DNA of 64,000 bases from Diogma glabrata (lineage: Eukaryota; Arthropoda; Insecta; Diptera; Cylindrotomidae): contig OY856188.1 of assembly GCA_963693315.1 (NCBI GenBank), positions 150,675,658 to 150,739,657 of the forward strand, in the 5' to 3' direction. Numbering within the stretch: position 1 is the first letter of the stretch; the number at the start of each line of letters is the position of its first letter. The notes beneath the pieces were generated by a model that did no database searches, was not told the origin of the DNA, and worked only from the letters and a program-made list of their open reading frames with translations. A program made the translations under genes and the position numbers. Of the stretch, positions 1 to 11,028 are shown piece by piece.

Positions 1-1808
1 TTTTTTAATTTCTTGGAGCCTATAGAAATTTCAATTCCTTTTTTTTAAACTAAAAGACACGAATATTGGTGCAGTTTGCATCAAGTTATTCAAGTTTTTC
101 CAAAGAAAGTCAAAACTCAAAATTTGGAAAAAATAATTTTTTACTTTATTTATTGTGCCATAAATAATAATTTTAAAAGTTCAGTCGTTCTCAAACATCA
201 CTAAAGAATTATTTTAAAATAGCAAAGTATAATTTCCATTTTTGTTTTCGAAGTTGGGAATTAGATCGATATGAGACGTACATATATAGAAAAATATAAA
301 CAAACGATAATGAATTGTCAGGAGAGGCAAAACATCATAACATCAGAACTATTTAAGTTAGTTCAAGCACCATAAAGTTAAGCCCATATTTATGTCTATT
401 AATACCTGTAAGGTTTGTTTCTTTTCTTTTTTCTATTTTTTTTGTTTTTTGATAATGTAAATTTTTTGCTATCACCGCCCACCTTGTGTTACTCCTTACG
501 TTTATGATCATCTTAAGTTTAATTTAAGAAAGCAATTACTTCTACTTTTTAATAGTTTTTCGGTTTTCCCAACTTTTGTTTAATTAGTTTAATGAGGTTT
601 CTTTTTAAGTAGATAATTGTCGTATGATTAGTTGCAAATATAGTCTCTCTGAGGATAAATTTAATTCCAAACATTCAAGTAAAATATTAATTAAAAAAGA
701 AAAAATATTACAAATATAAATTTTAAATAGTGTATTGTTTTTAAAAATCAATAAATCAATAGTGATAGCTGCCTTGTAAAGCAACATAAATTGTTAGTAA
801 AGTGTAAAGTCAAGTTTATTTAAATGGCGTCGTAAAGAAGTTTCAAGTGTTAAGATAGCCTAAATTCATTTTGTTTTATTTGTGGAAGTTACATAATACA
901 TCTGCTAAAAGAATCACCCCATTTATAAGAACTGCCCATCATTACTAACTGATATTTTCCAACTCCTAAAATAAATCCGAGGTGGGAGGAGCTAGATCAT
1001 GTCAAAAAACTTCACAAAACAAATCTCATTTTAGAGAAAAATCATATACAAATAAAATACAACTTTTGTCAAAAAAAAAACACTTCATAATCAACTAACT
1101 GATATTTTCCAACTCCTAAAATAAGTCCGAGGTGGGTGGAGCTAGTACATGTCAAAAAAAACTTCACAAAATTAATCTCAATTTCGAGAAAAATCATATA
1201 CAAATAAAATACAAATTTGTCAAAAAAAGACATTTTATAATCAACTAACTGCTATTTTCCAACTCCTAAAATAAGTCCGAGGTGGGAGGAGCTAGATCAT
1301 GTCAAAAAACTTCACAAAAAAATTCTCATTTTCGAGAAAAATCATATACGAATAAAATACAACTTTTGTCAAAAAAAGAAATTTTCGTAATCAACTAACT
1401 GCTATTTTCCAACAAAAAAAATAAAATAAGTCCGAGGTGGTGGAAGGAGCTAGATCATGTCAAAAAACTTCACTAAAAAATCTCATTTTCGAGAAAAATC
1501 ATATACAAATAAAATACAACTTTTGTCAAAAAAAGACATTTCATAATCAACTAACTGATATTTTCTAACTCCTAAAATAACTCCGAGGTGGGAGGAGCTA
1601 GATATACTACGAAAACAACTTATATGTATATCACTTATGTTGCAGAATTTAAATTATTCTTATAATTAAATTTTTTTTTCCAAATTTTGAGTTTTGACTT
1701 TCTTTGGGAAAACTTGAATAACTTTGTGCAAACTGCACCAATATTCGTATCTTTCAGCTTAAAAGAAAGAAAATTGAAGCTACTATAGGCTCCAAGAAAT
1801 TAAAAAAA
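1..1808. mobile_element. Element with ~130-bp terminal inverted repeats
   Basis: Positions 1-130 are the approximate reverse complement of 1678-1808; both arms carry the core CGAATATTGGTGCAGTTTGC. The interior holds no credible coding region, only AT-rich filler (131-944) and a 150-bp tandem array (945-1606). This fits a non-autonomous foldback or MITE-like element. The left arm begins at base 1 of the window, so the true left end and any target-site duplication cannot be seen. Confidence 0.7.
945..1606. repeat. Tandem array, ~150-bp unit, 4.4 copies
   Basis: Units begin near 945, 1095, 1245, 1395 and 1548, each with the core AACTAACTG(A/C)TATTTTC followed by CCGAGGTGGGAGGAGCTAG. The fourth unit carries a small insertion and the fifth is truncated. 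Copies differ by only a few bases, so the array is young or homogenised. It lies inside the inverted-repeat element at 1-1808. Confidence 0.9.
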
Positions 1809-2330
1809 TGAAGTGCGTAATCTTTACACGCTGTTCAAGTAAAGCTTCTTTGGCCACTGCAGCAGGTATTACTAAAAATATTAAATATAAAATAAAATGA
1901 TATGTCATATTGAAATTTAGAGTTTCTTTCTAATATTCTTGATAATATAATTTGCAACAATGTGTAATAAAAAGTCATATTTACATGTTTTTCAGTCTTA
2001 CAACGTATTACAAATTAAATTTTACGATGAATGCATGTCCACTTAATTTAACAATTGGTACAACAATTGATGCATTTTTAAAAAAATTTAGCAAATTTGT
2101 CATAAACCTCTAATTTCATATTTCAATTATGTTAATAGTTGAATTGACTTTGTAACACATTATGTAAATATTACTTTTTATTACACATGCTGCAAATTAT
2201 ATTATCAAGAAATGCAACTCTAAATTTCAATATGACATATTTATTTTATATTTCATCTTTTTATTAATACCTGCCACAGTAGCCAAAGAAATTTATTTCA
2301 ACCGCATGCAAAGATTACACCACTCATTTT
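1809..2330. mobile_element. Foldback MITE-like hairpin
   Basis: Bases 1811-1985 are an imperfect inverted repeat of 2160-2325. Shared landmarks are TTTGGCCACTGCAGCAGGTATTA on the left and its counterpart TAATACCTGCCACAGTAGCCAAA on the right, and the ATATGACATAT block in both arms. The loop (about 1986-2159) is AT-rich without coding potential. It abuts the previous element on the left and the minisatellite on the right. Confidence 0.65.
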
Positions 2331-2401
2331 TCTATTTAACAAAACAAATTTAATCAACACAAATATTTTTTCCCGCCCGGGAAAGCCCGGGATGCAAAGT
2401 C

Positions 2402-2962
2402 TAAACACCATGACCACCATGACCACCGTGACACCACCACGACCATCATGACCACCATGAACACCATGACCACCGTGACCACCATGACCACCATGACCGC
2501 CATGAACAATATGACCATCATGACCACCGTGAACACCATGACCATCATGACCACCGTGAACACCATGACCACCATAACCACAATGAACACAATGACCACC
2601 ATGACCACCGTGACCACCATGACCACCGTGACCACCATAACCAACATGAACACCATAACCACCATGACCACCGTGACCACCATGACCACCATAACCACTA
2701 TAACCACCATGACCAACATGACCACCGTGAACACCATGACCACCATGACCACCGTAGCCACCATGACCATCGTGACCACCATAACCACCATAGCCACCAT
2801 GACCACTATGACCACCATGACCACAATGAACACAATGACCACCATGACCACCGTGACCACCATGACCGCCATAACCACCGTGATCACCATTACCACTATG
2901 ACCACCATGACCACTATTACCACCATGACTACCATGACTACCATGACCGCCATGACCACAAT
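2402..2962. repeat. 9-bp minisatellite (ACCACCATG/ACCACCGTG)
   Basis: About sixty copies of a 9-bp unit, mainly ACCACCATG with variants ACCACCGTG, AACACCATG and ACCACCATA. Because the unit is a multiple of three, long frames stay open on both strands: a Gly/His-rich frame on the minus strand, Met/Thr-rich on the plus. I see no signal peptide, intron signals or non-repetitive domain, so I annotate it as a minisatellite. A Gly/His-rich secreted or cuticle-like protein cannot be fully excluded. Confidence 0.85.
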
Positions 2963-3354
2963 GACTACTATTACCAGCCCTAAAGAAGTTTTGCTTCAAA
3001 AAACTAAAACAATTCAAAATATAAATTTAAAAAATTATTTTAAAATTCAATAAAATATTACGAATATTATATTATTAGATATTTAAATCTAACTTTTAGT
3101 ATTAAATTTATTTTCTTGGAGTAGAAATCGCCAAATAGTTAAGAGTCGAATACAAATTTTGTAATTTTAATAGATTCGAAAATTAAATAAAGAAAAAAAA
3201 AAAACATTAGACTACATTAAGGGAATTTAAATTAATTTTGAATTTTTGAGATCAATTAAACTCAAGTAAGTAATTGGATTTTTTTCAATTCAAAGGTATG
3301 GTTTGAAATTTCTCAGAAAAAAACTCCACTTCACATTTTTCGTGTTTGGTTGGG

Positions 3355-3428
3355 ATTCGAATCTACCTCGTCGATGCCCGGCTCGAATCCTTGGGCTATC
3401 GATTACGCCATTGAGGCGATGACAATTT
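3355..3428 (-). other. tRNA-like sequence (SINE head or tRNA pseudogene)
   Basis: Read on the minus strand, an A-box-like TGGCGTAATCGATAGC is followed about 47 bases later by a B-box-like GATTCGAATCC. This is close to the spacing in a true tRNA. No good acceptor stem can be drawn, so it is not called a functional tRNA. The simplest reading is a tRNA-derived pol III promoter inside the surrounding repeat. Confidence 0.45.
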
Positions 3429-3999
3429 CAAAGTTAAAACTTCTTCATCACTTATTTATTTTTACTTAAGTTGAATTTTTCCACTGTCATTAGACTCCAT
3501 ATTATGGAAATGTTTTTACATTATATGGGATTTTTGGAGGATAATACGGAGTCTAATATGGATAACCAACCGAAACACGAAAAATGTGAAGTGGAGTTTT
3601 TTTCTGAGAAACTTCAAACCATAACTTTAAATTGAAAAAATTCCAATTACTTCTTTACTTACCTGAGTTTAATTGATCTCAAAAATTAAAAATTAATTTA
3701 AATTCCCTTAATGTAGTCTAATGTTAATACATAGAGGACTACAAATTGACCAAGTGTCAGCCATTGATTTCACATTGATTGGAAACAATCAATAATGACT
3801 ATATAATCGTGACTTAGGACGTTTAATTAGAATAGAAATGTTCCCCATTCTATGAATTCACACAAAGTATTGTCAGGAAATTTAATGCAAAAAATCCCAT
3901 ATAATGCAAAACATTTTTATAATATTGAGTCTAATGACAGTGGAAAAATTCAACTTAAGTAAAAATGAATAAGTGATGAAGTTTCAACTTTGAAATTGT

Positions 4000-4105
4000 C
4001 ATCGCCTCAACGACGTAATCGATAGCATGTCTGCCCAAGGGTTCGAGCCTGACGAGGTAGGTTCGACTGACGAGGTAGGTTCGAATCCCAACCGAAACAC
4101 GAAAA
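4000..4105 (+). other. tRNA-like sequence, second copy with internal duplication
   Basis: This is the inverted partner of the tRNA-like core at 3355-3428. It has a perfect B-box match GGTTCGAATCC near 4078, preceded by a tandem duplication of about 18 bp (TGACGAGGTAGGTTCGA twice, 4050-4085) that creates a second B-box-like site. The A-box-like part (CGACGTAATCGATAGC) is more decayed than in the first copy. Confidence 0.45.
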
Positions 4106-4394
4106 ATGTGAAGTGGAGTTTTTTTCTGAGAAACTTCAAACCACACCTTTGAATTGAAAAAATTCCAATTACTTACGTCGGAATTTGCTAAAAACAATCA
4201 AAAATATAAATGTTTGCGCTTTTCGGAACAAAAGAGAACTAAAATTGCGGTAAGGTAGAGTTATGCACCATTGCATTTGTTGCAATAGTTTGACATTTTG
4301 TATGAAATGCAAAACAATCAGAAACCAACAAATTTCAAGAAACAACATATATATAGTAAGTAAAATTGTTGTAAAAAATATAACCATTTTCATC

Positions 4395-4990
4395 ATTTCA
4401 AATTTCAACCCAAATCAATACGATGATGTTTGGAAACATTTTACCAAAAATAATAAGGATTCATTGAAACTGCAATATTTGTGGTAAAACGATATTATGT
4501 AAGGATCTGCAACTACTGGTCTTCATCGACATTTCAATGCCATATATTCTTTGAAAAGAAAACAGCCAGAGTCGGGCACAGGTGGGAGAAGTATTCAGTG
4601 ATATGCAAACCAACAGTGATATGCAAAATATCGATAAATTCATGTCAAGGCAGTGTCCGTCGATGAATGAAGCAAATGCTCAATTAGTGGCTGTTGATGG
4701 GTTTTTTTCCACAGAATTACAAAAAATAGCTTTATTCGACAAACAATTTTCTGAAAAATCCTTCAAATGTAAAAGAACTAATCATTAAATTTTTCGAAAC
4801 TAAAAGCTTTAGTTGCTAAATAAAATTAATTTATTAAAAACAGTACCAAAAATTTCATCATATCCCTAGACGGATGGACTGACGTCAACAACAAAAGATT
4901 TATGGATCTTCAAATATATTGTAATATCACTGAATCGGATAATTTGGTCTTAATCCCCGTAAATGGAAGTTGTTTGGAATTATTAAATTT
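4395..4990 (+). pseudogene. hAT-type transposase fragment (BED finger plus catalytic start)
   Basis: Conceptual translation in shifting frames gives, in order, a BED zinc-finger-like start (VWKHFTK), a CxxC pair (CNICGKT), a following LHRHF, and then after several hundred bases ISLDGWTDVNNKRFMDLQ. The DGWTD block is a recognisable hAT transposase signature. At least two frameshifts separate these pieces, and no inverted ends flank them that I can see, so this is a decayed fragment. Family membership rests on motif order, not on a search. The bases just before and after are AT-rich filler. Confidence 0.65.
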
Positions 4991-5029
4991 ATTATTTACA
5001 ATTAAAAAAATTGTTTCATTTAATATGTA

Positions 5030-5206
5030 TACAGTCAAACTTCCATAAATCGAACTTCTATTATTCGAATTTCTCTATAAATCGTATTAATATTTCGAAT
5101 TAAAATTTTGAATTTCTTTATAAATCGTTTCTATATTTCGAAATTTCCCTAAATCGAACTAAAATTGATGGCTTTTGGTGGTTCGAATTATGGAAGTTTC
5201 ACTGTA
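5030..5206. mobile_element. 177-bp MITE, TA target duplication
   Basis: Left end TACAGTCAAACTTCCATAAA and right end (reverse complement TACAGTGAAACTTCCATAAT) match at nearly all of the first 26 positions, with TA at both outer edges. The TA duplication and CAGT ends point to a Tc1/mariner or pogo-type non-autonomous element. The interior repeats the short phrase ATAAATCG/TTTCGAA several times. Confidence 0.75.
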
Positions 5207-5410
5207 GTTAAAAAATAATTGTAAAGATACATTGGTTTTCAATTTGACGTTATAAACAAAGAATTCTAAGAAAATATATTTCTCAAGATCTCGAGATTTC
5301 TCGAGAAATGTGTATTTCTAGTTTTCTTTCTAGAGAAATTTAAAAGTCGAGAAATCAGGAACACTATTACTCCTTTACTTACTTGAGTTTGATTGATCTC
5401 AAAAATTCAA

Positions 5411-5870
5411 AATTTTTATTTATTTTTTACCCAATTTTTTGGAAAAAAAATAAAATTAATTATTTGTATGACATGAAATTTTATTATTATTATTGAGAAT
5501 TATGGCATTATAAGTTTGTCAAAAAAATGTTGTTAAGTGTGTCAAAAGAAAGATTTTTATTTATTTTTTTAGACAATTTTTTGGAAAAATAAAATTAATT
5601 ATTTGTACGACATGAAATTTTATTATTATTATTGAGAATTATAAGTTAGTCAAAAATATAATGTCAAGTGTGTCAAAAGAATGTTTTTCATTTATTTTTT
5701 TAGAAAAAAATAAAATTAGTTATTTGTATGAAATGAAATGTATAATGAACATGAAATTATTATTATTAAGAATTTTAATGCATTATAAGTTTGTCAAAAA
5801 AATATTGTCAAGTGTGTCAAAACAATGATTTCATTTATTTTTTTAGATAACTTTTTGGAAAAAAATTAAG
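5411..5870. repeat. Degenerate tandem repeat, ~135-140-bp unit
   Basis: About 3.4 copies beginning near 5414, 5552, 5687 and 5830. Each has TTTTTATTTATTTTTT, TGGAAAAAATAAAATTA, GACATGAAATTTTATTATTA and AAGTGTGTCAAAA in that order. The third copy carries an extra short insertion. No coding potential. Confidence 0.8.
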
Positions 5871-5899
5871 CTGTTTGTTTACGTAAATATAATTGAACA

Positions 5900-7130
5900 T
5901 GGAAATTTTTGAATTTTTTGAAATATTTTTGGAATTTTGAAAAAATTTCAATTTCTGATTTTGTAAGAATTTTTGGAATATTTTTAGAATTTTGAAAAAT
6001 TTTAAATTTTTGATTTTATTATAATTTTGGAAAAAGTTTCAATTTTTGATATTGTTATAATTTTTGCAATATTTTTAGAGTTTTGGAAAAAGTTTGAATT
6101 TTTAAGAATTTTTGGAATATTATTAGAATTTAGAAAAAGTTTAAATATTTGATTTTATTCTAATTTTTGGAATGTTTTTAGAATTTTGAAAAAAAAAAAA
6201 TAGAATTTTTGAATTTTATATATATTTTTAGAATTTTGAAAAAAGTTTCAATTTTTGATTTTGTAGGAATTTTCGGAATAGTTTTAGAATTTTGAAAAAT
6301 TTAAAATTTTTGATTTTATTATAATTTTTATAATTTTGGAAAAAGTTTCAATTTTTGATATTGTTATAATTTTTGCAATATTTTTAGAATTTTGGAAAAA
6401 GTTTGAATTTTTAGGAATACTTGGAATATTATTAGAATTTAGAAAAAGTTTGAATATTTGAAATTTTTGGAATATTTTTAGAATTTTGAAAAAACAAATT
6501 TTGAATTTTATATATAGTTTTAGAATTTTGAAAAAGTTTCAATTTGGTTTTGAAGGAATTTTTGGAATATTTTTAGAATTTTGAAAAATTTAAAATTTTT
6601 GATTTTATTATAATTTTGGAAAAAGTTTCAATTTTTGATATTGTTATAATTTTTGCAATATTTTTAGAATTTTGGAAAAAGTTTAAATTTTTGAATTTTT
6701 AAGAATTTTTGGAATATTATTAAAATTTAGAAAAAGTTTCAATTTTTGATTTTATTCTAATTTTTGGAATATTTTTAGAATTTTAAATAAAAATTCAATT
6801 TTTGAATTTTATATATATTTATAGAATTTCGGAAAAAGTTTCAATTTTAGATTTTGTAAGAATTTTTTGGAATATTTTTAGAATTTTGAAATATTTAAAA
6901 TTTTTGATTTTATTATAATTTTTATAATTTTGGAAAAAGTTACAATTTTTGATTTTGTTATAATTTATGCAATATTTTTAGAATTTTTTAAAAAAGTTTT
7001 ACTTTGATTTTGTAATAATTTTTGAAATATTTTTAGAATTTTGTTTGAAAAAAGTTTGAATTTTTTTATTTTATTTAATTTTTACAATATTTTTGGAATT
7101 TTGTAAGAAATATGAATTTGTGATTTTGAA
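5900..7130. repeat. AT-rich satellite-like array with ~300-bp higher-order period
   Basis: Basic monomers of roughly 55-60 bp share TTTTTAGAATTTTGAAAAAG and TTTCAATTTTTGATTTTGTT. Variant monomers recur in the same order: the marker TTGTAAGAAT (or TTGTAGGAAT, TTGAAGGAAT) occurs near 5961, 6261, 6550 and 6854, spacings of about 300, 289 and 304 bp. Monomer-level divergence is higher than between super-units. No coding sequence. Confidence 0.8.
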
Positions 7131-7584
7131 ATATTTTCTCGAAACGCTATATGGAGAGGTTTTAAGTAGTTTGCTGATTGGATAATCTTTTCACTAAATT
7201 ATGTTAATTTGTGATCTGTTATAATTTTCCGACATTGTATTCATGTTTCGTGTTAGTTTTGTAATACATATCTAAACCGAGATAAAAAATACATGTACTT
7301 TAACAAAAAGTTATGTTTGATATGCATCGCTGCCCAAAACTTTCCTGTCCCATGTCCAAAAAGGTTTTTTGACGAAAACTATAACAAAACCCAGACCGAA
7401 GTCTTGATATCTCAGAGCTGTGAGATTTCAGCCCCTTCATATTTTTTAATTACTTTTATCGTTTGATCAATCAAAAATCACAAAATAAACTATATTTAAC
7501 TAGGGAACATAATTTTCTCCCACAAATTTAGTTAAATTTAACTAGTTGTTTGGCATTAGCTCAATTGACGTTCAGTATGACCGA
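7131..7584. other. Unassigned intergenic sequence
   Basis: Mixed-composition non-coding DNA between the AT-rich array and the nested elements. I see no repeat, domain or splice-site pair here. Confidence 0.5.
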
Positions 7585-8205
7585 GTTGTTCCTTTACGCG
7601 TAATCTAAAATAGATTACATTACACGTAATCTATGTAATCTATGTCATCTATTTCAATTTGGCGTAATCTATCAGGGAGTCAGGGAAAATGTCTCTCTTT
7701 TAAATCCAGTTTGTAGTTTGACCAACATATGCCAGAATCCTGAAACCTCAATTGCAGAATCTACTCATTTGTGGACGAATTTGGAATTGCCAACAAAGTT
7801 TAACAGATACCAAGCAAATTTAGACAGACGAAAGGAAAAAAACACTTTGTAGTTTGTATTATAATTTCAAATAAATAAATTAAAAGTTAAGCTGTTTTAC
7901 TAAGGTTTTACTTATTTTTAATTTTATGTTTTGCTCAAAAATTTTAGAATTTACTAATGTCGAATTCTTTTTGCCAAAAAAATTGCTCTAACACGCCCCT
8001 TTTTGCTCTGAGATCAATTTTTTTTGACATTACGTGTTTTATTTAACCAAAAAAAGTGATTTTTTTGCCCTAAAAATATTTGTTTGAATCTAGATTTTTA
8101 GCTAGAGCGAAACATAAAATACAATAAAGAATACAAATACATTTAAAAAATCTGTCAAAATTAGTAAACAAACACACCGCCATTTACTTATTATTTTTTT
8201 TAATA

Positions 8206-8812
8206 GGGCTATTATTTTGAAAACGTACATTTTTTTGTTGATTTTTAAATTTTTGATTTTTAAAAAATCTGAAATTTTGATATATTGTTGGCATTGACAA
8301 AAGGAAAAAAGTAATTTCTGCTTTTATTTTTTGAGTACTCTGAATCGGAGTTATGCGCGGTTGAATTTTGAGGCTTTTTCACGTAGTTTTTGGTAATGGT
8401 GGCAATGTTTTGTGAATAGGTGCCACAAATTTCATCCGACTTACGTATATTTTTGCAAGTAAAAAGGAAAATAATTGAATAATTGAAATAAGTAAGTTTA
8501 AAATTAATAACTTTTCTCTTTTCCGCTAGGCGGCGCGTAAAACCTTGGTTTACTTCAAAGCTCATATCTCAAAAAGTAGGCTTTTTTTTTTTTTTGTTTT
8601 TCACAAATTTTAAAGTAAACATATGCAGCTATGAAATTGAGAAATAAAAAGTCAGCAATTCAATATGGATTTTTTCTTACGATTTTTTAAAGTTTGGTAT
8701 ATGAAAAATTCACATGTGTTTTTTTATTAAGTTAATAATCCTGTACTAAATGTGGATCTAATAAATTAAACATTTCATATTTTACCACCTGCAATAAATT
8801 TGAACCATTTTT
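8206..8812 (+). repeat. Left inverted repeat of the 2.8-kb element
   Basis: Nearly identical in inverted orientation to 10468-11028. The match is good enough that a 101-residue frame on the minus strand here and a 103-residue frame on the plus strand of the other arm encode almost the same peptide. That peptide frame is a by-product of the repeat; I see no reason to call it a gene. Confidence 0.85.
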
Positions 8813-9066
8813 TGTGTATTTCTGATTGAGAAACAGGTTTTTATTCAGAATAAGAATTGGAGATCCCAATGATCAAAGATTTTGTTATAATTTCAACATC
8901 ACCAACACTAACATTAGAAAAAAACATTAAAAAAATATTTTTCCTATAAACATTATAATTTAATCAATATTATAAATAAATACATTAAAAAATTAATTTA
9001 TATATTTTTTTTTTGCCTTTAAATTGAAATATTTATGATCATCAGAAAAAGAAAACATTTTAGCAA

Positions 9067-10083
9067 TTATTTTATCGGGTGTAGTGTTATCCGGTAAAAA
9101 ACAGTGGAATCCTTGAGTTCCTTGTTTTCTTCCAAGAACATTTCGTAGATGTCGGTGAGGGTCCATAACACCAACCGCTTAAATTTCTTAATTTTTGTCG
9201 ATCCTTCTGTAATAGTAACAACATCTTTAAGGCCAGGCATTGTTCTACTAATTTCCTCTGATAAGAAGTATGTTTGAATTTGTTTTACTATATTTTGTGA
9301 CAAACTGTGCACTTGAGGCCAACTGTAAGGACCTACTGTTTCCAACAGATCCATGGCGAATTCTACCAGTCGTCTTGATGCATTAAATTCATCCTGGATA
9401 CGTTGATTTGACCAAAATTTACGTGGTAGAGTTGTCAACAAAAACACTTGTTTTGATTTACAGCTGGCATCTTTAAACTCTTTTTTAAGGTTCATAAGCC
9501 ATGATGTATATTCACATTCCTCGTTTGGTGATAACACTTTAACTGAATCTACTTGAAATATTCTTTGACTTATTGCCGATGTGACACTTGCAATTTTTTT
9601 ATAACTTCCTGTTGTAATATGATTTTGTTTGATAGGAGATTCGGCTAACCTTCCAAGAACATTGTTAATATCTTTTAAAATGTCATTAAGTAGTTCAGGA
9701 ACTGGTGGAGATATAGTATCAACCGAAACTGGTGATGGATCTAAAGATGCTGGAGGTATTTGAATATTTTCGTTCGTTGGAACATTTTCAACATCCTGAT
9801 TTATAGAAATAATTTCACTATCGATAGTTTCCGAACATGAAAGCTGCTGTATAGAAAATATTAGTTGCATATGAATTTTTATTCATTTTAATAAAATAAT
9901 TAAATTTACCTTATTTTTATAGATATGAGTGCGACATGTTTCACATATAAACTGGTCATCACGCAAAATAAAATTTAGGGTCGCAGCTTTTTGAATAACA
10001 GCTGGTGTGACCAGTTTCACATTTTTTGATGTCCGCTGATGATTTTTGAGACCGTACAAGTTACAGCACAATTTGAAAGGCAT
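9067..10083 (-). CDS. Transposon-encoded two-exon protein, N-terminal half of a transposase family
   Basis: Exon 1 runs 10083-9910 (58 codons from ATG). A 63-bp intron (9909-9847, GTAAAT...TATACAG) joins in phase 0 to exon 2 (9846-9067, 259 codons plus stop), giving about 317 residues. Exon 1 has a Cys-rich module: KLCCNLYGLKNH near residues 4-15 and ICETCRTHIY near 46-55. Exon 2 has an acidic linker, then a conserved-looking block with FWSNQRIQDEF, YFLSEEISRTMPGLKD and KRLVLWTLTDIYEMF. I recall this SDEISRxMPGxKD pattern from uncharacterised, high-copy eukaryotic proteins whose C-terminal half holds a transposase-like core; that core is absent here. After the stop another frame stays open for about 36 codons (GFHCFLPDNTTPDK), so a frameshift may have shortened the protein. 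It lies alone between the element's inverted repeats. DNA-binding function is inferred only from the Cys pattern. Confidence 0.6.
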
Positions 10084-10467
10084 TTCTATTATTATCTTTT
10101 CTAAACGTTATGTCTTCTAAATATTTTGGAATATAATTGATTATAAGGCAATCCAATCAATATATATATATACCCTTGAAATAGTTTTGACATAGGTAGA
10201 ATCAGGTAAAATTAGGTAGGTACAATTTAATATATTTTGATTGGATGCAAGTATAATTTGGTCAAAAACCGTTTGTGGGCGTCATTAGAAATTTTAAATG
10301 TTAAAATTATGAGCCTCTAATGAGATTTTAATTGGTAAAAAGGGGCTGAATAGACATTTTTTAAAATGAATAAACATTTTACACACCCTTTTAATAATTT
10401 AAATTCCTTTATTTTACCACTTAACTTAAATTAATTTTTAATAAGTTTTTAACCATTTAACCGCACA

Positions 10468-11028
10468 GAAAATGGTTCAAATTTATTGCAGGTGTTAAAA
10501 TATGAAATGTTTAATTTATTAGATCCACATTTAGTACAGGATTCATATACCAAACTTTAAAAAATCGTAAGAAAAAATCCATATTGAATTGCTGACTTTT
10601 TATTTCTCAATTTCATAGCTGCATATGTTTACTTTAAAATTTGTGAAAAAAAAAAAAAAAAGCCTACTTTTTGAGATATGAGCTTTGAAGTAAACCAAGG
10701 TTTTACGCGCCGCCTAGCGGAAAAGAGAAAAGTTATTAATTTTAAACTTACTTATTTCAATTATTCAATTATTTTCCTTTTTACTTGCAAAAATATACGT
10801 AAGTCGGATGAAATTTGTGGCACCTATTCACAAAACATTGCCACCTTTACCAAAAACTACGTGAAAAAGCCTCAAAATTCAACCGCGCATAACTCCGATT
10901 CAGAGTACACAAAAAATAAAAGCAGAAATTACTTTTTTCCTTTTGTCAATACCAACAAAATATCAAAAATTCAGATTTTTAAAAAATAGTTGTTTTTTTT
11001 TCGATGTACGTTTTCAAAATAATAGCCC
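10468..11028 (-). repeat. Right inverted repeat of the 2.8-kb element
   Basis: Partner of 8206-8812. The arms share TTAAACATTTCATATTTTA, the long homopolymer before TTTGAGATATGAG, and the terminal AATAGCCC. Between the gene's 5' end (10083) and this arm, about 385 bp are AT-rich and carry an ATATATATATA stretch near 10161, possibly the gene's promoter region. Confidence 0.85.

Larger units (their letters stand above)
3194..4180. mobile_element. Compound palindromic repeat with tRNA-like core
   Basis: Segment A (about 3194-3545) reappears inverted as a shorter copy (about 3550-3725) and again inverted as a longer copy (about 3890-4180). Shared landmarks are ACATTAGACTACATTAAGGG at the outer end, GAAACACGAAAAATGTGAAG, and a tRNA-like core. 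Between the two inverted copies lie about 165 bp of unrelated sequence. The arrangement suggests head-to-head copies of one short repeat. A further end fragment of the same family is recognisable near 5370-5412. Confidence 0.65.
8206..11028 (-). mobile_element. 2.8-kb DNA transposon, AATA duplication, long inverted repeats
   Basis: It begins GGGCTATTATTTTGAAAACG and ends with the reverse complement. AATA flanks it on both sides (8202-8205 and 11029-11032), while the empty MITE copy at 29.6 kb has AATA once. Terminal inverted arms run about 8206-8812 and 10468-11028. The interior carries one two-exon gene on the minus strand. A 4-bp duplication, a GGG start and long inverted repeats would fit the Sola superfamily (from memory), but I could not test this; Academ or Ginger are alternatives. 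Confidence 0.75.

Noticed and set aside
946..1606. CRISPR-like array
   Set aside because: Repeats are ~150 bp without unique spacers, in eukaryotic DNA rich in transposons; it is a simple tandem array.
2448..3053. Met/Thr-rich 201-codon frame and Val/Met-rich 201-codon frame across the minisatellite
   Set aside because: A 9-bp unit keeps several frames open automatically; no non-repetitive domain supports translation.
7587..7680. Telomere-like or clustered binding-site array from repeated GTAATCTATT words
   Set aside because: Words are irregular and mirrored at 11240-11325, which fits inverted ends of an element better than a binding-site cluster.
8260..8565. 101-codon frame on the minus strand, nearly identical to a 103-codon plus-strand frame at 10678-10989
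   Set aside because: Both lie in the inverted repeats of the 2.8-kb element; the similarity is that of the repeats themselves, and there is no domain or gene context.
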